Assembly: GCA_022059125.1 (NCBI GenBank)
Contig: JAEUWY010000002.1
Location: 1,612,001 to 1,676,000, forward strand
Direction of reading: 5' to 3'
From: Corynespora cassiicola
Taxonomy: Eukaryota > Ascomycota > Dothideomycetes > Pleosporales > Corynesporascaceae
DNA length: 64,000 nucleotides
The position numbers and the translations under genes are program-made. Below are positions 43,632 to 55,176 of this stretch, one piece after another; within the stretch, counting starts at the first letter, position 1, and each line of letters opens with the position of its first letter. The notes below the pieces were generated by a model. The model was given only the letters and a program-made list of their open reading frames with translations. It had not been told where the DNA came from and made no database searches.

Positions 43632-46341
43632 GACGGGTTGGGCTGGGCGGTAGACTCTGGGGCCAAGGCCATCCAGTAATGTTAATCTGAACAGTGTTTG
43701 ATGAGGACGTGCTGGACGATGGACAACCAAAAAAGCCATTTGACGGAGATTTGAATTTTTCCCCCCCATGTTTGTTTTTGTTTAGATCTAGACTTGCTCT
43801 GTTGCCCCGCGAGGGGCTGAGCCACAGCCAAGTTTTTGCGAATCCAAAACATTGCTTTGGGCTCCAAGAGTATCGGCATTGTTTTCATGAATTATCAGAA
43901 AATGAGCATTACCATGGTTCACATGCCAACACGTTCGTCTCAAACAAGTAAACCTTGGAATCATACACTGACCTGGGAAGGGATTGGTCCTGCTAGTATA
44001 CAAGAGGGGCCGGAGAGTGGCCGAAGGATCGCGATGCAGATTGATGAATTGCCGTACCATTCATTGCTATGCGACGTTAGTAATGACATGTGTGTCCGTG
44101 GGGTGCCGGGGGTGTGGTTTCGACTAGTCATTCTCGAAATTCTAGCATTACACGTGGAGGCGGATAGGCCCTCCTGTCAGATGTTAATGCAGACAGCCGC
44201 GTGCACTCGGATACTTGGCCAAAGGTTACACCGCCAGAGGGGGTTACTGTCGAACCAGAGTGTCGCTCGGGACTAGCCGTTTGTCAAACTTCACTGCGCT
44301 CTCTTGGCACATGTAGATGCGCACACTGCCTTGGGAATGCGTTGGGAATGCGTAAGAGGAATCAAGCGGGCTGCCTGACTGCTTGGTAGGGTATACACAT
44401 GGGTGCATGAGGCAGACCGCTTCGACCTGCCGCATGCACCCACGGTATGCGCGAAATAGCCAAAGATACCCCTGGATTTCGCCGATCCGAGTACTACAGC
44501 CCCTGCGTAATCATGCTTTTGCCTTGGCCATAGGGCGCAAGCTCCACGAGTACACAGCCAAGCATCGAAGGCTGTGGTCAAACACCACGTCGGCCTCAGA
44601 GGGGATCATCACGGCTCCGCGCAATCTTGCTACGCGGCGGTACATCCGCGCCTCGATCCACACAATGTCGTGTCTTCACGGCAGTCGCCTGCCAAGTAGT
44701 CGCCCCACATGGACACGGGAGGGCAATTCGACATTGGAACCAAGACTGGCAATCAAAGGCTCATTCCGGTGCTCTCAGCCATGGTAACAGCACAGGGCCC
44801 CACGGGTGCAATGGTAATATGGTACGAATATGTCCGCGCTTGGTCTACCGAGAGGGAGAGGGCGCACGGATGATCTGCTCGTGCCGAGAGGCTTGGAAAT
44901 TCTTGGCTTTTCCAGTGCTCTCGCAGTACGAGTCAAACAACGGCTGTGCAGATGATATGGGCTTGGCTTGGCTGTATGACATCAAGGCAGGGAAGGTGGT
45001 GCGAGGAAGGCTTGTATGATGGCGCGTTCACTCGCAAGAGGCGAGGCGGCGGGAGGGATGCGCTGGCGACGGTCGTCGACGGACTGCGAAAGGGTTGTGG
45101 TTGTTTAACGTGGGAGCCCCGGAGCCCTGAGGAGTGGAGCGGACGCTCGGACGCGGGCGCTTGTAGCCTTATGGGGTCTTCTGATCGGAAGCCGACGATA
45201 TTTGCTGCATTGGGCAGTTGTAATGATTTGAGTTTGGAAAGAGCGATTGCTCTGATACTTGGCGGCATCCGAACATGGACCAGACGGAGACTCCATGTTG
45301 CCCAAAGGGGCCGGGTTGCTGATGGAAAGGGGACCAAGAGGCGACACGGCGTACCGCAGGATATTACCAATAACTGACTAGAAGCCTGCCTGGCCTTCTG
45401 GAGGGTTCAATCGAAGGGCGCGCGCTGCTACGTAGTACGCTCTAGTGTCGGGACTGGCTTAACCGCTCGAGCTCGCACGAGCTGTCAGAGCAGCGCCGAA
45501 ACGTCGTATGCCTCCTCGTCGACGTCACTCGGCAGGGAGGCCAACCAAGCGGGGTGGAAGCGGTTAGCGGACATGGCTTCGGCCCTGAGGGGCGTCAATG
45601 GCCTGAGGGGAGTCGACGACGCCAAAACAAGCAAGTCGAAACAAGCCTCAGGGACGGCGTCGACTGTCATGAGGCCGGTGGTGCCCCGCACACACTGGAG
45701 GAGGAGAGGGGATGGGGATGGACCGGCTGGGGCGCTTGCCGCGAGTTACTAGGTAGGCTCGACGAACGAAAAGCTGGAGAGGGTGGAGCCATCCCGGAAG
45801 ATAGCACGCGTGGCTGCGGCGCTGCGCGGTGCGAGTGGGGAGGACGACAGGTGAGACGGGGGTGATGGCGGCAGGGAGATGTCTATCAGCACCGTGGTCT
45901 GGCAGCGGCGCGGCGGGAGCAGTCATATGACTGCGGCCGATACAGGAGAGCAGAAGGCAGGGCGGCAGCGGGGAGTAAGAAGAGCGGTGAGGGGCTGAAC
46001 AGGCGATGAAGTGTCTGTCTGGCTAGTGCAGAGCGGGACGGAGGGGATTGGGGAGCTGTGGTTTGCTGCCGCAGAGCGCAGAGGAGCGCAGAGCAGTGCA
46101 GACACGAAGGGAGAAGCGGGCGAGCACGGCGTACCGCACTTTGCACGCTGCACGCTGCACGCTGCAGAGCTGGCCACGAACGGCAGAAGGGACGGGCGGG
46201 CGGCCGCTTGCATGCGCCTGTGTTATCTCGCAGCGAACGAGTGTGCTGGGCCTGCTGAGCCTGCTGGGCGTGGTGGATGCGTGAGCAGCGGACTGGGCGG
46301 CGTGTGTGGGACGGCAAAAGCGCCCGCTAGGGCGTGTGCGC

Positions 46342-46369
46342 GGGCGTGGGCGTGGGCGTGGGCGTGGGA
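46342..46369. repeat. GGGCGT hexanucleotide microsatellite
   Basis: About four and a half tandem GGGCGT units in GC-rich non-coding DNA upstream of the acidic-protein gene. Confidence 0.75.
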
Positions 46370-46627
46370 GATGCGGCGGCCAGGGTCTCTATGATCGGCT
46401 GCCGGTATTGAATCAGGATTTGGCCTTTGCGTAATTTGGCCGCCTATGCACGAAATGATGGAGCGCGACGACAACAAAGGGACAAGGCGGCGCTTTGTTA
46501 GAGCCATGACGACAGCAGCAAGCCTCCCAGGGCGGCAGGGCGGCAGGGCGAGGGCGATGGCAGCCCTCCCGGGCACCGCGTGCAGCCGGACACTTCACTC
46601 CGGCAGGGACCTGCACTGCACGCTGGC

Positions 46628-46693
46628 TGCGAGGGGACTGCGAGGGGACTGCGAGCTCGCTGCGAGGCCACTGCGAGGCCACTGCTAGGCCGT
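46628..46693. repeat. 11-bp tandem repeat, six units
   Basis: Six consecutive 11-bp units start TGCGAG or TGCTAG: two TGCGAGGGGAC, one TGCGAGCTCGC, two TGCGAGGCCAC and a decayed last unit. The unit equals about one helical turn, so any protein site in it would recur on one face. Confidence 0.75.
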
Positions 46694-47579
46694 GGAAAAT
46701 TCGCGCTCTGCCGCCGCTCCCTGTCTGCAGCCGCTAGTCAGCGTGCAAGCCGTGCAAGCGGGCAGGCCGTGCAAGCCCACTGTGGTTACATGCCCAGCTT
46801 TTTGCTCGGCGTGCAAAAGTGCACCCACCCCCAACGCCCGCCGCTGCTGCTCGCCTCTCCCTTCTTCCTCCTCCTCCTGCTCTCCCATCCCACTTCCCCC
46901 CCAGCCTCGAGTCGCTGCACACAGCAGTGGCCAGCGGTGCCCGACGGCGTCTGCTTTTTCTTGCCTTCTGTGCGCTTCCGCTCGCCGCCCTCCCAGTCCC
47001 GCGCCCGCGCACATCGGCCGTCGGCCCTCCAGCCAATCAGCCCGCGAGCAAACCGGCATCCGGCCTGCGTTTCACAGCCTCGCGCTGCCCTTGCCACTCT
47101 GTGCTGCGGATCCTCACGCTCGTCCGCCAGGTATCCCTCCCGCCCTCTGACACTGCCAAGTCATGACAGCTCTGACATGGCCTATAGCCACCTGAACCCC
47201 GTTTTAGAAACGACTCTTTGGCTTCCATCATGTTGATTGCCATATCATAATCTCACTGTCCTTCGGGGCCCCGCCTCACCACACGAGCTTCCGGTACCCA
47301 CCACTAATTTTTTCCAAACAACCACTGCATCTTCACCACCACCACCACCCCAACTACCATTCTATCCCCGCTGCGAGCCGCCTCTCCTTGGGTCTCGCCC
47401 GACTTGCACTCCTCGCCATCTCCCGCCCCGACCGCAATTCGCTCTCCGAAGCCCGCCTACGGCCGAGCAGCTATTGCTAGACGGCGCCCACACTGCACTC
47501 TATACCAGTCCCTCCCGATCTACAGCAGTCCCGCCGAACCCAATTCGTCCCTAATTGGCGCACCTGTCCTTCGCCACCC

Positions 47580-49907
47580 ATGCCACAGAGCGAGCACAAC
47601 CACGCCGGCCGTCACGGTACACGGGAAGGTGCAACAATCCAGAACTTCCCCCGGAACATGACGCCTGTCATGTCCCTCGAAGAAGAACTTCTTGCCGACG
47701 TTGACGAACCACCCGATTTAGAGCGTACACCGCGCCCCTCGGCACTCAAGCTACACGACTCTTTCAAGGCCTCCTTCTCCAAGACCGCTCCATCCAACAA
47801 CGGCGAGCGTAAACTCTCGCTACTGACGAGCGCTTTGCACTCCACCACCACCTCGCCCGTCGAGGAACACTCCGATTCCGAAGGCCCGAGCCGTGGCCTG
47901 TCGTGCGCCTCAACCTGGAGTTCGCACAGTGCGTCCACGGCCGAACTTACTAGCGACGGCGGATTCACAAGCCCCGGCACCCGCACAAGTACCCCAAGCC
48001 CGCCGCTCCCTTCGGCACCCTTAAATATGGTCCCCATTTTCAACAAGAAACCCTTCGATCAACGCGTTTCCATCATGCGTCACGACGACGACAACATTGG
48101 CCCTTTGCAAAAGGCCCCAGCCCCGGCATCTGGCGAAGACAATGTGGAAGCCAGCTTGGGTCGCAAGAGATGCATCATGTTTGCTTGTGGGCCCAAGGAT
48201 GCGCCGAAGCCACCCAAGCCAGCGCCATCGCCCAAGCCCGCAGCAGAAGAACCGCCAAAGCGTGTCTGCACCATCAAATTCGCCTGTCCTACCAAGATAT
48301 CTACGGATGCGCCATCCCAAGGTGGCAAGCCGCGTCGCGCTGCAAGCCCCGCGCCAACCGCCCACCGACTGCGATCTACATCCAAGGCCTCTCCCAAGAT
48401 CCACCGCGATTCGGATTCTACAGTGCGCAATCCGTCGCCTGTGAGCGTGCGCAAGCAACCTCCCATCGATCGGTCTCGCCGCCTGAGCACCAACTCGGAC
48501 CTTGCTCGTTCTGAAGCATACCGCTTCCACGAATTTGCTAGCTCAGAGGAAGAGGTGGACGAGTGGCTGCAGGAGTCAACGTGCCACCGAAGCCGTCTCA
48601 CTATCAAGGACACCCTCAAGATCGAGAACAACCTGCGCCAGCTCGGAGAAGAGGCTGAAGAGGAGGCTCTCGAGGACGAGGAGGAAGACATGGACGATGC
48701 TGACGACGACGACGATGATGTGGAACTCGAAGATGATGATGATGACATCCTGGACGAGGATGACGATGACGATCAGGACGAAGAGTCTGATGAGGGCTTT
48801 CAGACCGACGATGAGGACGGCTTTGCCGTTTCAGACGATGAGAGCGACGCCGGCTCCGACTTCAACTGGTGGGCTCCGGGGGCATCTACAGCCGCCACGT
48901 CCATGGAGCACATTGAACACATAAGGCCAAGCAGTCGCCGCAGCGTTTCCGAATCTTCGGTCGGATCGGTCGAAAGTGCCAATCGTTTCACGATGCCGGA
49001 GAGACATCACAGGCGCAGGAAATCAAAGCCACTCAACATCCGCGTACCAAGCCCTGAACTCCCCGATAGCACCGACTTTGTCTGCGGAACCCTTGATGAG
49101 GATCGGCCTCTTGAGGCCGCCTACATGTCATGTCTGGAACGCCGACGCGCTGCCAAGCACAAGGTCACACCTCAAGATATTGACCCAACCTTCCCGGCCT
49201 CAGACCCTGAGATGGATGAGGAGGATGAGGACGACGACGATGGCGCCCACGCTTCCGAGAGCGACCAGCATCTGATGATGCATGGCCAGATGGAACCCCA
49301 CGACATCGACCTTCGTGGACGTAGCAAAAACATCTCAAAGAAGCGCTCTCCGCTGCCATCTCCACGACGACTTCGCTCACCGCCGCCTGCAAAGCGAACA
49401 GTCCACCGGTCTCCACCTCCCCGCAAGCTGTTCGGAAATTCCCCCAGACGTGCGCGGTCTCCGGCTCCCGTTCGTCTCCGATCGCCTCCTCCCACGCGTC
49501 GTGGGTCATCCAACATCATGTCGCCAAGACGCGATGGCCCCTCTGTTCATTTTGTTGGGCTTGCGGAGCGTCCTCCGCTCACCACTTCTTCATCGCTGCC
49601 ACGGACTCCGATCACAGCGCATCAGGCCGACTACGACGAAGATGACACATGCAGTGAGTTGCCAGTGCGCCGTGCCATTGACATCAAGATCGGGCTCGAG
49701 AACAAGCGCCAGCGTCGCAAAGAGCAGCTGTACAAAAAACTGCACCGCAAAGGTGCCAAAGACAAGCGCCCACCGCCTGGCAAAGGCTGTGAACGAATGC
49801 GCGAAATGGGACTCGGACTGGCGGCACACCGGGGCAAGGCTGCAGGCCTGCCCTTCCAGATGCCGCCAACGCCCGACCAGAAGGACATGCATGTCCTATC
49901 GGTGTAG
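47580..49907 (+). CDS. Acidic disordered fungal protein, DUF2457-like
   Basis: A single exon of 775 residues. It begins with a Ser/Thr/Pro-rich region containing SLEEELLADVDEPPDLERTPRPSALKLH. Two short motifs recur: KRCIMFACGPKD (about 196-207) and KRVCTIKFACPTK (about 226-238). A segment EEEVDEWLQESTCHRSRLTIKDTLKIENNLRQLGEEAEEE precedes a long Asp/Glu-rich stretch (about 355-410) and a VRLRSPPP-type Arg/Ser/Pro region. The C-terminus has a basic helix (KRQRRKEQLYKKLHRKGAKDKRPPPGKGCERMREMG). This layout matches what I remember of DUF2457 proteins of filamentous fungi. No catalytic motif is visible; a nuclear or chromatin-associated role is possible but not shown. Upstream is a long pyrimidine-rich leader. 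Confidence 0.75.
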   Translation: MPQSEHNHAGRHGTREGATIQNFPRNMTPVMSLEEELLADVDEPPDLERTPRPSALKLHDSFKASFSKTAPSNNGERKLSLLTSALHSTTTSPVEEHSDSEGPSRGLSCASTWSSHSASTAELTSDGGFTSPGTRTSTPSPPLPSAPLNMVPIFNKKPFDQRVSIMRHDDDNIGPLQKAPAPASGEDNVEASLGRKRCIMFACGPKDAPKPPKPAPSPKPAAEEPPKRVCTIKFACPTKISTDAPSQGGKPRRAASPAPTAHRLRSTSKASPKIHRDSDSTVRNPSPVSVRKQPPIDRSRRLSTNSDLARSEAYRFHEFASSEEEVDEWLQESTCHRSRLTIKDTLKIENNLRQLGEEAEEEALEDEEEDMDDADDDDDDVELEDDDDDILDEDDDDDQDEESDEGFQTDDEDGFAVSDDESDAGSDFNWWAPGASTAATSMEHIEHIRPSSRRSVSESSVGSVESANRFTMPERHHRRRKSKPLNIRVPSPELPDSTDFVCGTLDEDRPLEAAYMSCLERRRAAKHKVTPQDIDPTFPASDPEMDEEDEDDDDGAHASESDQHLMMHGQMEPHDIDLRGRSKNISKKRSPLPSPRRLRSPPPAKRTVHRSPPPRKLFGNSPRRARSPAPVRLRSPPPTRRGSSNIMSPRRDGPSVHFVGLAERPPLTTSSSLPRTPITAHQADYDEDDTCSELPVRRAIDIKIGLENKRQRRKEQLYKKLHRKGAKDKRPPPGKGCERMREMGLGLAAHRGKAAGLPFQMPPTPDQKDMHVLSV

Positions 49908-51697
49908 TGGACTGTAGAAGGCGAAGAACAGCGCCGCCGAAGTGGTCGGCACCTCTCAAGGCCTCCCTAGGTCTTGCTGGTCGCTGGTCTCGCAGCCTGT
50001 GCCAGACCTGACAAAGCATTTGGACGGGTCTTGCCATGGACAAGAGTTTTCACCCTTTTTTTTCCCCCTCTCTTTTCCATTTCTTTACGAATACCTTTCG
50101 ATTCTCCGGCCGGGCTTCTGATGTACATAGCCCTTTTCTCATTACATATTGTTGTATTCTTTCGGCATTCTCGTTTCCCCATTCAATAGCCTATTTCCTT
50201 AGACCCAGAACGTTTCAAGCCTGTCTGTCTCCTTTGTCAAACTGAGAGCGTATAGCATTGCATTGCATCGGAGACTCCCTCACAAAGAGGTTGAGCGGCC
50301 GGGAGTCTGAAATTCATGGTGGATATTTGACGATTGAACGACTGTTTTGGCTGCTACACGTGCTTTTGCGAGATTAGTTCGGTGATGTCAATTTGCGGAG
50401 ATGACGCAGGGCGACATCAATCAAAGCCTGTTTGAACCATGCACGACCAATGCTTGCCCGTGGTGACGGTGACGAAGAAAAAGATGGTGATATGGCACCC
50501 CTTTCCCAGAAGCTGCGTCTCAACGCTGACGCCCGCAAAACCTAGTTTTCCGGGTAGTATTTGGCCTGCGGGATTTTTTCCTTGGATATGGAGTGGCAGG
50601 TGTACGTAGTCAGCGACTGAGGCTTCGCGGGATCTACAGGCGTAGTGGGGAGAAGGGAGGGGGGTGGGCTGCCGGCATCATGCCAGCTAGAGCACGACCA
50701 TGGCCGACTCTTCATTTCTGGCGGCGGCGGGTGCCAAACAAACACGGGAGAGTGCTAGCGCGGTGCGTGACAAGTAGGTGGCTAAGCAGGTAGAAAATTG
50801 CCCGATGGGTGGAATTGCGGTCTGCCACAGGAGCTTACCTTGGTCTCACTTGGTAGCATAGGCGCCGGCGCAGCATAGTTGCAATCCCGAGGGCCATGCA
50901 TGGTTTGGCGTGAGTAAGCGGGCTGACTATTGCAGACGGCCGCCCGCCTGGTGGACAGCCTGACAGGTGGGCAGAGGGGACAGACTGTCCAAGGGCACGG
51001 CACAGGATTCGAAGAGATGGTGAGGATCGGAATGGGCATGTGGCCGCGGCGGGCTGCCGATCGGAGGGGAGATGGGCGGCGGCGACGCGTGTTTTTGACG
51101 CTGTCAAGACACAAGGGCCCCGCAAGACGACGGCAGGCCGACGGCAGGGCAGGCTCGCAACAAGAACGTGGTCGCGACGACAATGTCAGCCCCCTGCAGG
51201 CCCTCCAGGGCCGCGCTCGAGGAACTCCTTTTTTTAAAGCTCCGCAGCCAATGGCCGGGCCTGGGAGCGGCGGGACGTTCTCGATCAAGCCCTGGAGGGC
51301 CCTGGAGGTGGGCGGTGCGCGCCCACACGAGCCTCACTAGCTAGCAGACTGCCACCGCTAAACGGCTGCGGGCTCGTCGTCCCAAGCACTGCGACCGCAC
51401 ACCCATGGGGCGCCTCCCACCTCGTCCCCGATTCCTTATACATCGCCGTCTTCGCTCGTCGGGCGGCCCAGCTGCCTCGCCCAGCCCGCTCTCCTCCTTC
51501 GCTGCCGCCTCCGCCGCCGTCCATGTCGTGCCCGTCGCCCTCGTCGTAGACCCCCCCGTTCGCCCGCCCGCCCTTCGCTCTCCCGCCCGTCTGAGCGCGC
51601 GTCGCCTCGAGCCTCGTCGTCCCATCCCGGTCCCGACGGCCACCACCCAGGCCCAGCGCCTCCCCAGCGCGCCGACCCCTCCCCTCCCATAATAATA
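49908..51697. other. Intergenic region between the acidic-protein and GT90 genes
   Basis: About 1.8 kb with no supported gene. The first 350 bp are T-rich and likely 3' UTR of the acidic-protein gene. From 51350 to 51697 the plus strand is strongly C/CT-rich, the probable GT90 leader. The part between 50940 and 51250 is purine-rich. Confidence 0.45.
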
Positions 51698-53270
51698 ATG
51701 CTGCTGCGACGGCGCTCCGATGCCCTCAGTTATCTGTTCGTCTGCACATGCGCCCTCATCTTCCTGCTCATCTGCTCCATCCTGTACGGCACCCGGACCG
51801 AGAATGCCACGCTGCCGCCCCTCGTCCAGGAGGTCATGCCCGCCGGCAAGTGCCTGTGCGAGTTCAGCACAAACTTCCAGTGCGACACGTGCCTCGACTG
51901 CGCCGCGAGCCAGCAGCAGCTGCTGCTCAACAACGCCAGCTGGGACGAGGACGAGCAGTGGGTGTTTTCGTACCGCCGCGACGCCAACAACTACGGCCTG
52001 GACGAGGCCCAGTGCCAGGCCGCCTTCCCGGGCCTGTTCGAGGACGTCGAGCGCGCAAAGGCCTTTCGCCAGCGCCGCGGCAAGGTCACCGAGCAGGAGC
52101 TGACCTCCTTCGACCTGACCAAGGGCATGGTGCGCGCCATGCTCTACGACGGCGAGCTCTACATCCTCGAGACCTTCCTCGTCGACAACGTGAACCGGCA
52201 AAAGGCTGTGGCCGCCATGGCGGCCCTGCACCGCGCCGCCGCCGCCGCCGCCGACCGCTCGCTGATCCCAAACATCGAGTTCGTCTTCAGCGTCGAGGAC
52301 CTCCCCGCCCAGCCCAACAAGCCGCTGTGGGTGCTCGCGCGCCGCGCCCAGGACCACAACCTCTGGCTGATCCCCGACTTTGGCTTCTGGAGCTGGGACA
52401 TGCCGCAGATTGGCACCTTCAACGAGGTGGCTGCCGAGGCCATCCTGCGCGAGTCCATCGAGCCCTGGGACCAGAAGCAGGAGAAGCTCGTCTGGCGCGG
52501 CAAGATCACCATGGCGCCGAAGCTGCGGCGCGCGCTGCTGGATGCCGCCAGGGGGAAGCCGTGGAGCGATGTTGGACAGGTGCGCTGGTCGGACCCGGAT
52601 TTCAAGGAGCAGTTTCTGGGGCCGGTGGACCAGTGCAATTACATGTTTATTGCGCATGCCGAGGGTGAGTCATCCTTCTCTAAAAAGATTGAGAAAGAGA
52701 CACAAGCTAACCACCGAGTCGTACGCAGGCCGCTCCTACTCGGGCGCCCTCAAGTACCGCCAGCTCTGCCGCTCCGTCATCGTCTCACACAAGCTCCAAT
52801 GGATCCAGCACTACCACTACCTGTTCCGCAACAACGGCACCAACCAGAACTTTGTCGAGGTCGAGCGCGACTTCTCCGACCTCAACGCCGCCATGGTGGA
52901 CCTGCTCAAGCACCCGGAGAAGGCCAAGCGCATCGCCGACAACAACGTCCAGGTCTTCCGCGAGCGCTACCTCACCCAGGCCGCCGAGGCGTGCTACTGG
53001 CGGGCCCTGTTCAAGGCGTGGAAGGAGGTCAGCTTCGAGCCGTTGCTGTACAATGGCGTTGAGATTGGCGAAAAGTACAAGAGGACGCAGAAGCGGGGTG
53101 TGAGGTTCGAGACGTTTATGTACGTGTTTTGTTCTCCCCTTTTTCTGTTTCTCTCTGAGAGAGAGAGAGGGAGGGAGGAATTGATTTTAGAACTTTTTTT
53201 GCTAACGGATTCACTCGACAGACTTTATGAAGCAAGCAAACAAATGGAATACCCAAAGAGTGCCCAATAA
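51698..53270 (+). CDS. GT90 (CAP10/POGLUT-like) glycosyltransferase, type II membrane
   Basis: Exons 51698-52664, 52729-53119 and 53222-53270, 468 residues. A type II signal anchor (LSYLFVCTCALIFLLICSILYG, about 11-32) is followed by a lumenal domain with a CLCEFSTNFQCDTCLDC cysteine cluster. The GT90/CAP10 (DUF821) core contains NIEFVFSVEDLP, PDFGFWSWDMPQIGTF, KLVWRGKITM, and after the second splice RSYSGALKYRQLCRSVIVSHKLQWIQHYHYLF. Family enzymes transfer xylose or glucose in the Golgi; Cryptococcus Cap10 is needed for capsule formation. The acceptor is unknown here. The last exon encodes only 16 residues (LYEASKQMEYPKSAQ) with a GCTAACG branch site before it, supporting the splice. Confidence 0.88.
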
Positions 53271-53764
53271 TCATATACCCCCCCCAAAAACTCCTTGGGA
53301 CGCTTCCTACATCTCTTCTAGATTCTCATTTTCTCCATCTCTCTCAAGACAAGACTATGGAGCACTTTTCTTCTCCTTTTCTGCGTCAAGGGGGTATAAA
53401 CAAAGCCATATATGCATACCTGATTTGTTTTTGTCCATTTCATTTCCCTTTTCTTCATGTTCTGTTCTGTTCTGCTTTTTCTCTCTGATTCTCTCTGGTT
53501 GGGAAACATTGGTCTATCTGTCTTGTCTCTGTCACATATCCACTGGATAAGCGTTTTTATACCCATTAGCGTTTTTGCATATGCCCTGACGTCGACACAC
53601 GGACGCACTGCATGTCGGGCGGGCGGGCAGGATAGAAGGTGCGAAGGGGAAGAAGGAAAGAAAGAGGTGGGAGGGAGCCCTGGCCCGTCGTTTTTTTGTT
53701 AATAGAGGGGGAGTGAGCGGATGGTGGTGGGAGGAGGATGCGTGACTGAGCATTATAGAATTAA

Positions 53765-53797
53765 GGAGGGGGGGGAAAGGGGGGAGGGGGGAAAGGG
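53765..53797. repeat. G-run block, potential G-quadruplex
   Basis: Four runs of three to eight consecutive G separated by one- to three-base A spacers on the plus strand meet the usual G-quadruplex pattern. Confidence 0.65.
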
Positions 53798-54136
53798 ATG
53801 AAGAAGATAACATACCGTACACGTGAAATGAAATACGATGATTGAGAAGGCATTCTTTGCGGGCGCTGATTGATTGATTGATTCGGCCTGGCCGAGAGCA
53901 GTTGATTAGAGGGCGGACATGGTGGGACGGGCCGAACATGGATGGGGAAGGGAGGGAGGTTGCGTGTCCCGGGACCGTTTGCAGAAGGCCGATTTTGTGC
54001 CATGTGATGAGACGCGGGAGGTTTATTCTAGCAAGAAGGCAGGGTAGAGCAGGGACCAGGAAGGTCCTCGTCCCCTAGGAGAGCCGATTCTTCTCCTCGA
54101 TCGAAAACGCCTTGCTTGCGTGTGTCGGCCGTCCTC

Positions 54137-54203
54137 GATTCGATTCGATTCGATTTCTCAGAGCGAGTGGGCACGCATGCACGCACGCACACACGCACGC
54201 GCA
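54137..54203. repeat. GATTC and CACG microsatellites
   Basis: Four GATTC units at about 54137-54156 are followed after 15 bp by CACG/CACA units to 54203. No gene is attached to them. Confidence 0.6.
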
Positions 54204-55176
54204 CTTCGGCACTTCTTTGACCGTCTCAGACCTTGCCCATGGTTCCAGGACAGAAACCATGTTCGCGTTTGCACTGTCCCGAATAGGGGAATTGATCATA
54301 GATTCGGAGCGGAGCCCATTTGGCGGCCTGCGGCCTGGACTAGTGGCTATTTGTGTATGATGTGTATGTGTGTGGGTATGCTACCCGTAGACATCCTCGC
54401 GCTCCCACGCCCTTAGCCTACCCTTACCCCCTCGCCAAACTTCTCCACATCCTCCGACTTTGACATTACCGAATTCGGCCCATTGGTATGGCCGGGCCCG
54501 GCGCGCTCCGAGGCATTGATGCCTTGCCGTACGGAACGGGATAGTGACGTTGTGTCTGAGCAGACGTACGTATACACGTTACATTGCATTTTTTTCCCCC
54601 TATGGTCGAGGTGCTAGATGCTGGCTTCCCTGCTACAGGTGCTTGCACATGGCGCCTGGAACTGACCCATCTCAAACTGCCCTCCCAGCCTGCTTGTTTT
54701 TTTTTGGTTTTTTTGGCCAAAATGGTATTGGAGAAGACGGAATGGGACTTGAAATCCTGATCCGGTTTATTTTTTCTTAAAGAATAGTATGATTCAGGAG
54801 GGAGAGAAGGAAAAAAGGTTTCATAGGATTGCCTGGCCCCGTACTCGGGGCTCGCGGCTGTGAGCTCAGTCTCGTCTACTGGCTAGGATGTGGGTGGTGG
54901 CATGATGGCCGCCTCGAGCTTTGCCCGTGCTCTATCCATGCACGACTCGTAAGTGCATCAATTCCGTCAACGCCTGGGGTTCCGTAAAGGGGTGGGTTGG
55001 GGTATCAATAGGACGCATTAGGAGGATATGCATGTAGAGGGAGAGCGTCTGGGCGAATGTCGCTTGTGGTGATTCCATCTAGCCACTGGCTAAGTGGATA
55101 GAGGGAATGATGGAGTGGTTTCTCTGGATGCTGCTTTTTCATAGATGGGTGGTGAAATAAAAGATTGCCGGATTGC

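Larger units (their letters stand above)
43632..47579. other. Large gene-poor region with short tandem repeats and long leader
   Basis: About 3.9 kb without a supported CDS. The plus strand is purine-rich from about 45490 to 46500 and pyrimidine-rich from about 46800 to 47579, the latter being the likely leader of the acidic-protein gene. Short GC-rich repeats lie at 46143-46165 (GCACGCT x3), 46342-46369 (GGGCGT) and 46628-46693 (11-bp unit). Frames on both strands give unstructured translations. Confidence 0.45.
53271..55176. other. Intergenic region with G-runs and microsatellites
   Basis: About 1.9 kb without a supported gene between the GT90 gene and membrane protein B, whose stops converge. 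It contains T-rich 3' sequence of GT90, a G-run block at 53765-53797, GATT repeats near 53868-53885, GATTC repeats near 54137-54156 and a CACG tract at about 54171-54203. Confidence 0.45.

Noticed and set aside
44933..45377. Overlapping frames of about 145 codons on both strands in the 43.6-47.6 kb gap
   Set aside because: Neither has domain-like sequence, plausible introns or a convincing leader; mutual mirror frames are expected in GC-rich DNA.
51748..52668. Alternative plus-strand frame of 306 codons and minus-strand frames in the GT90 locus
   Set aside because: Arg/Pro/Ala-rich shadow frames caused by high third-position G+C; the chosen frame carries the transmembrane anchor and GT90 motifs.
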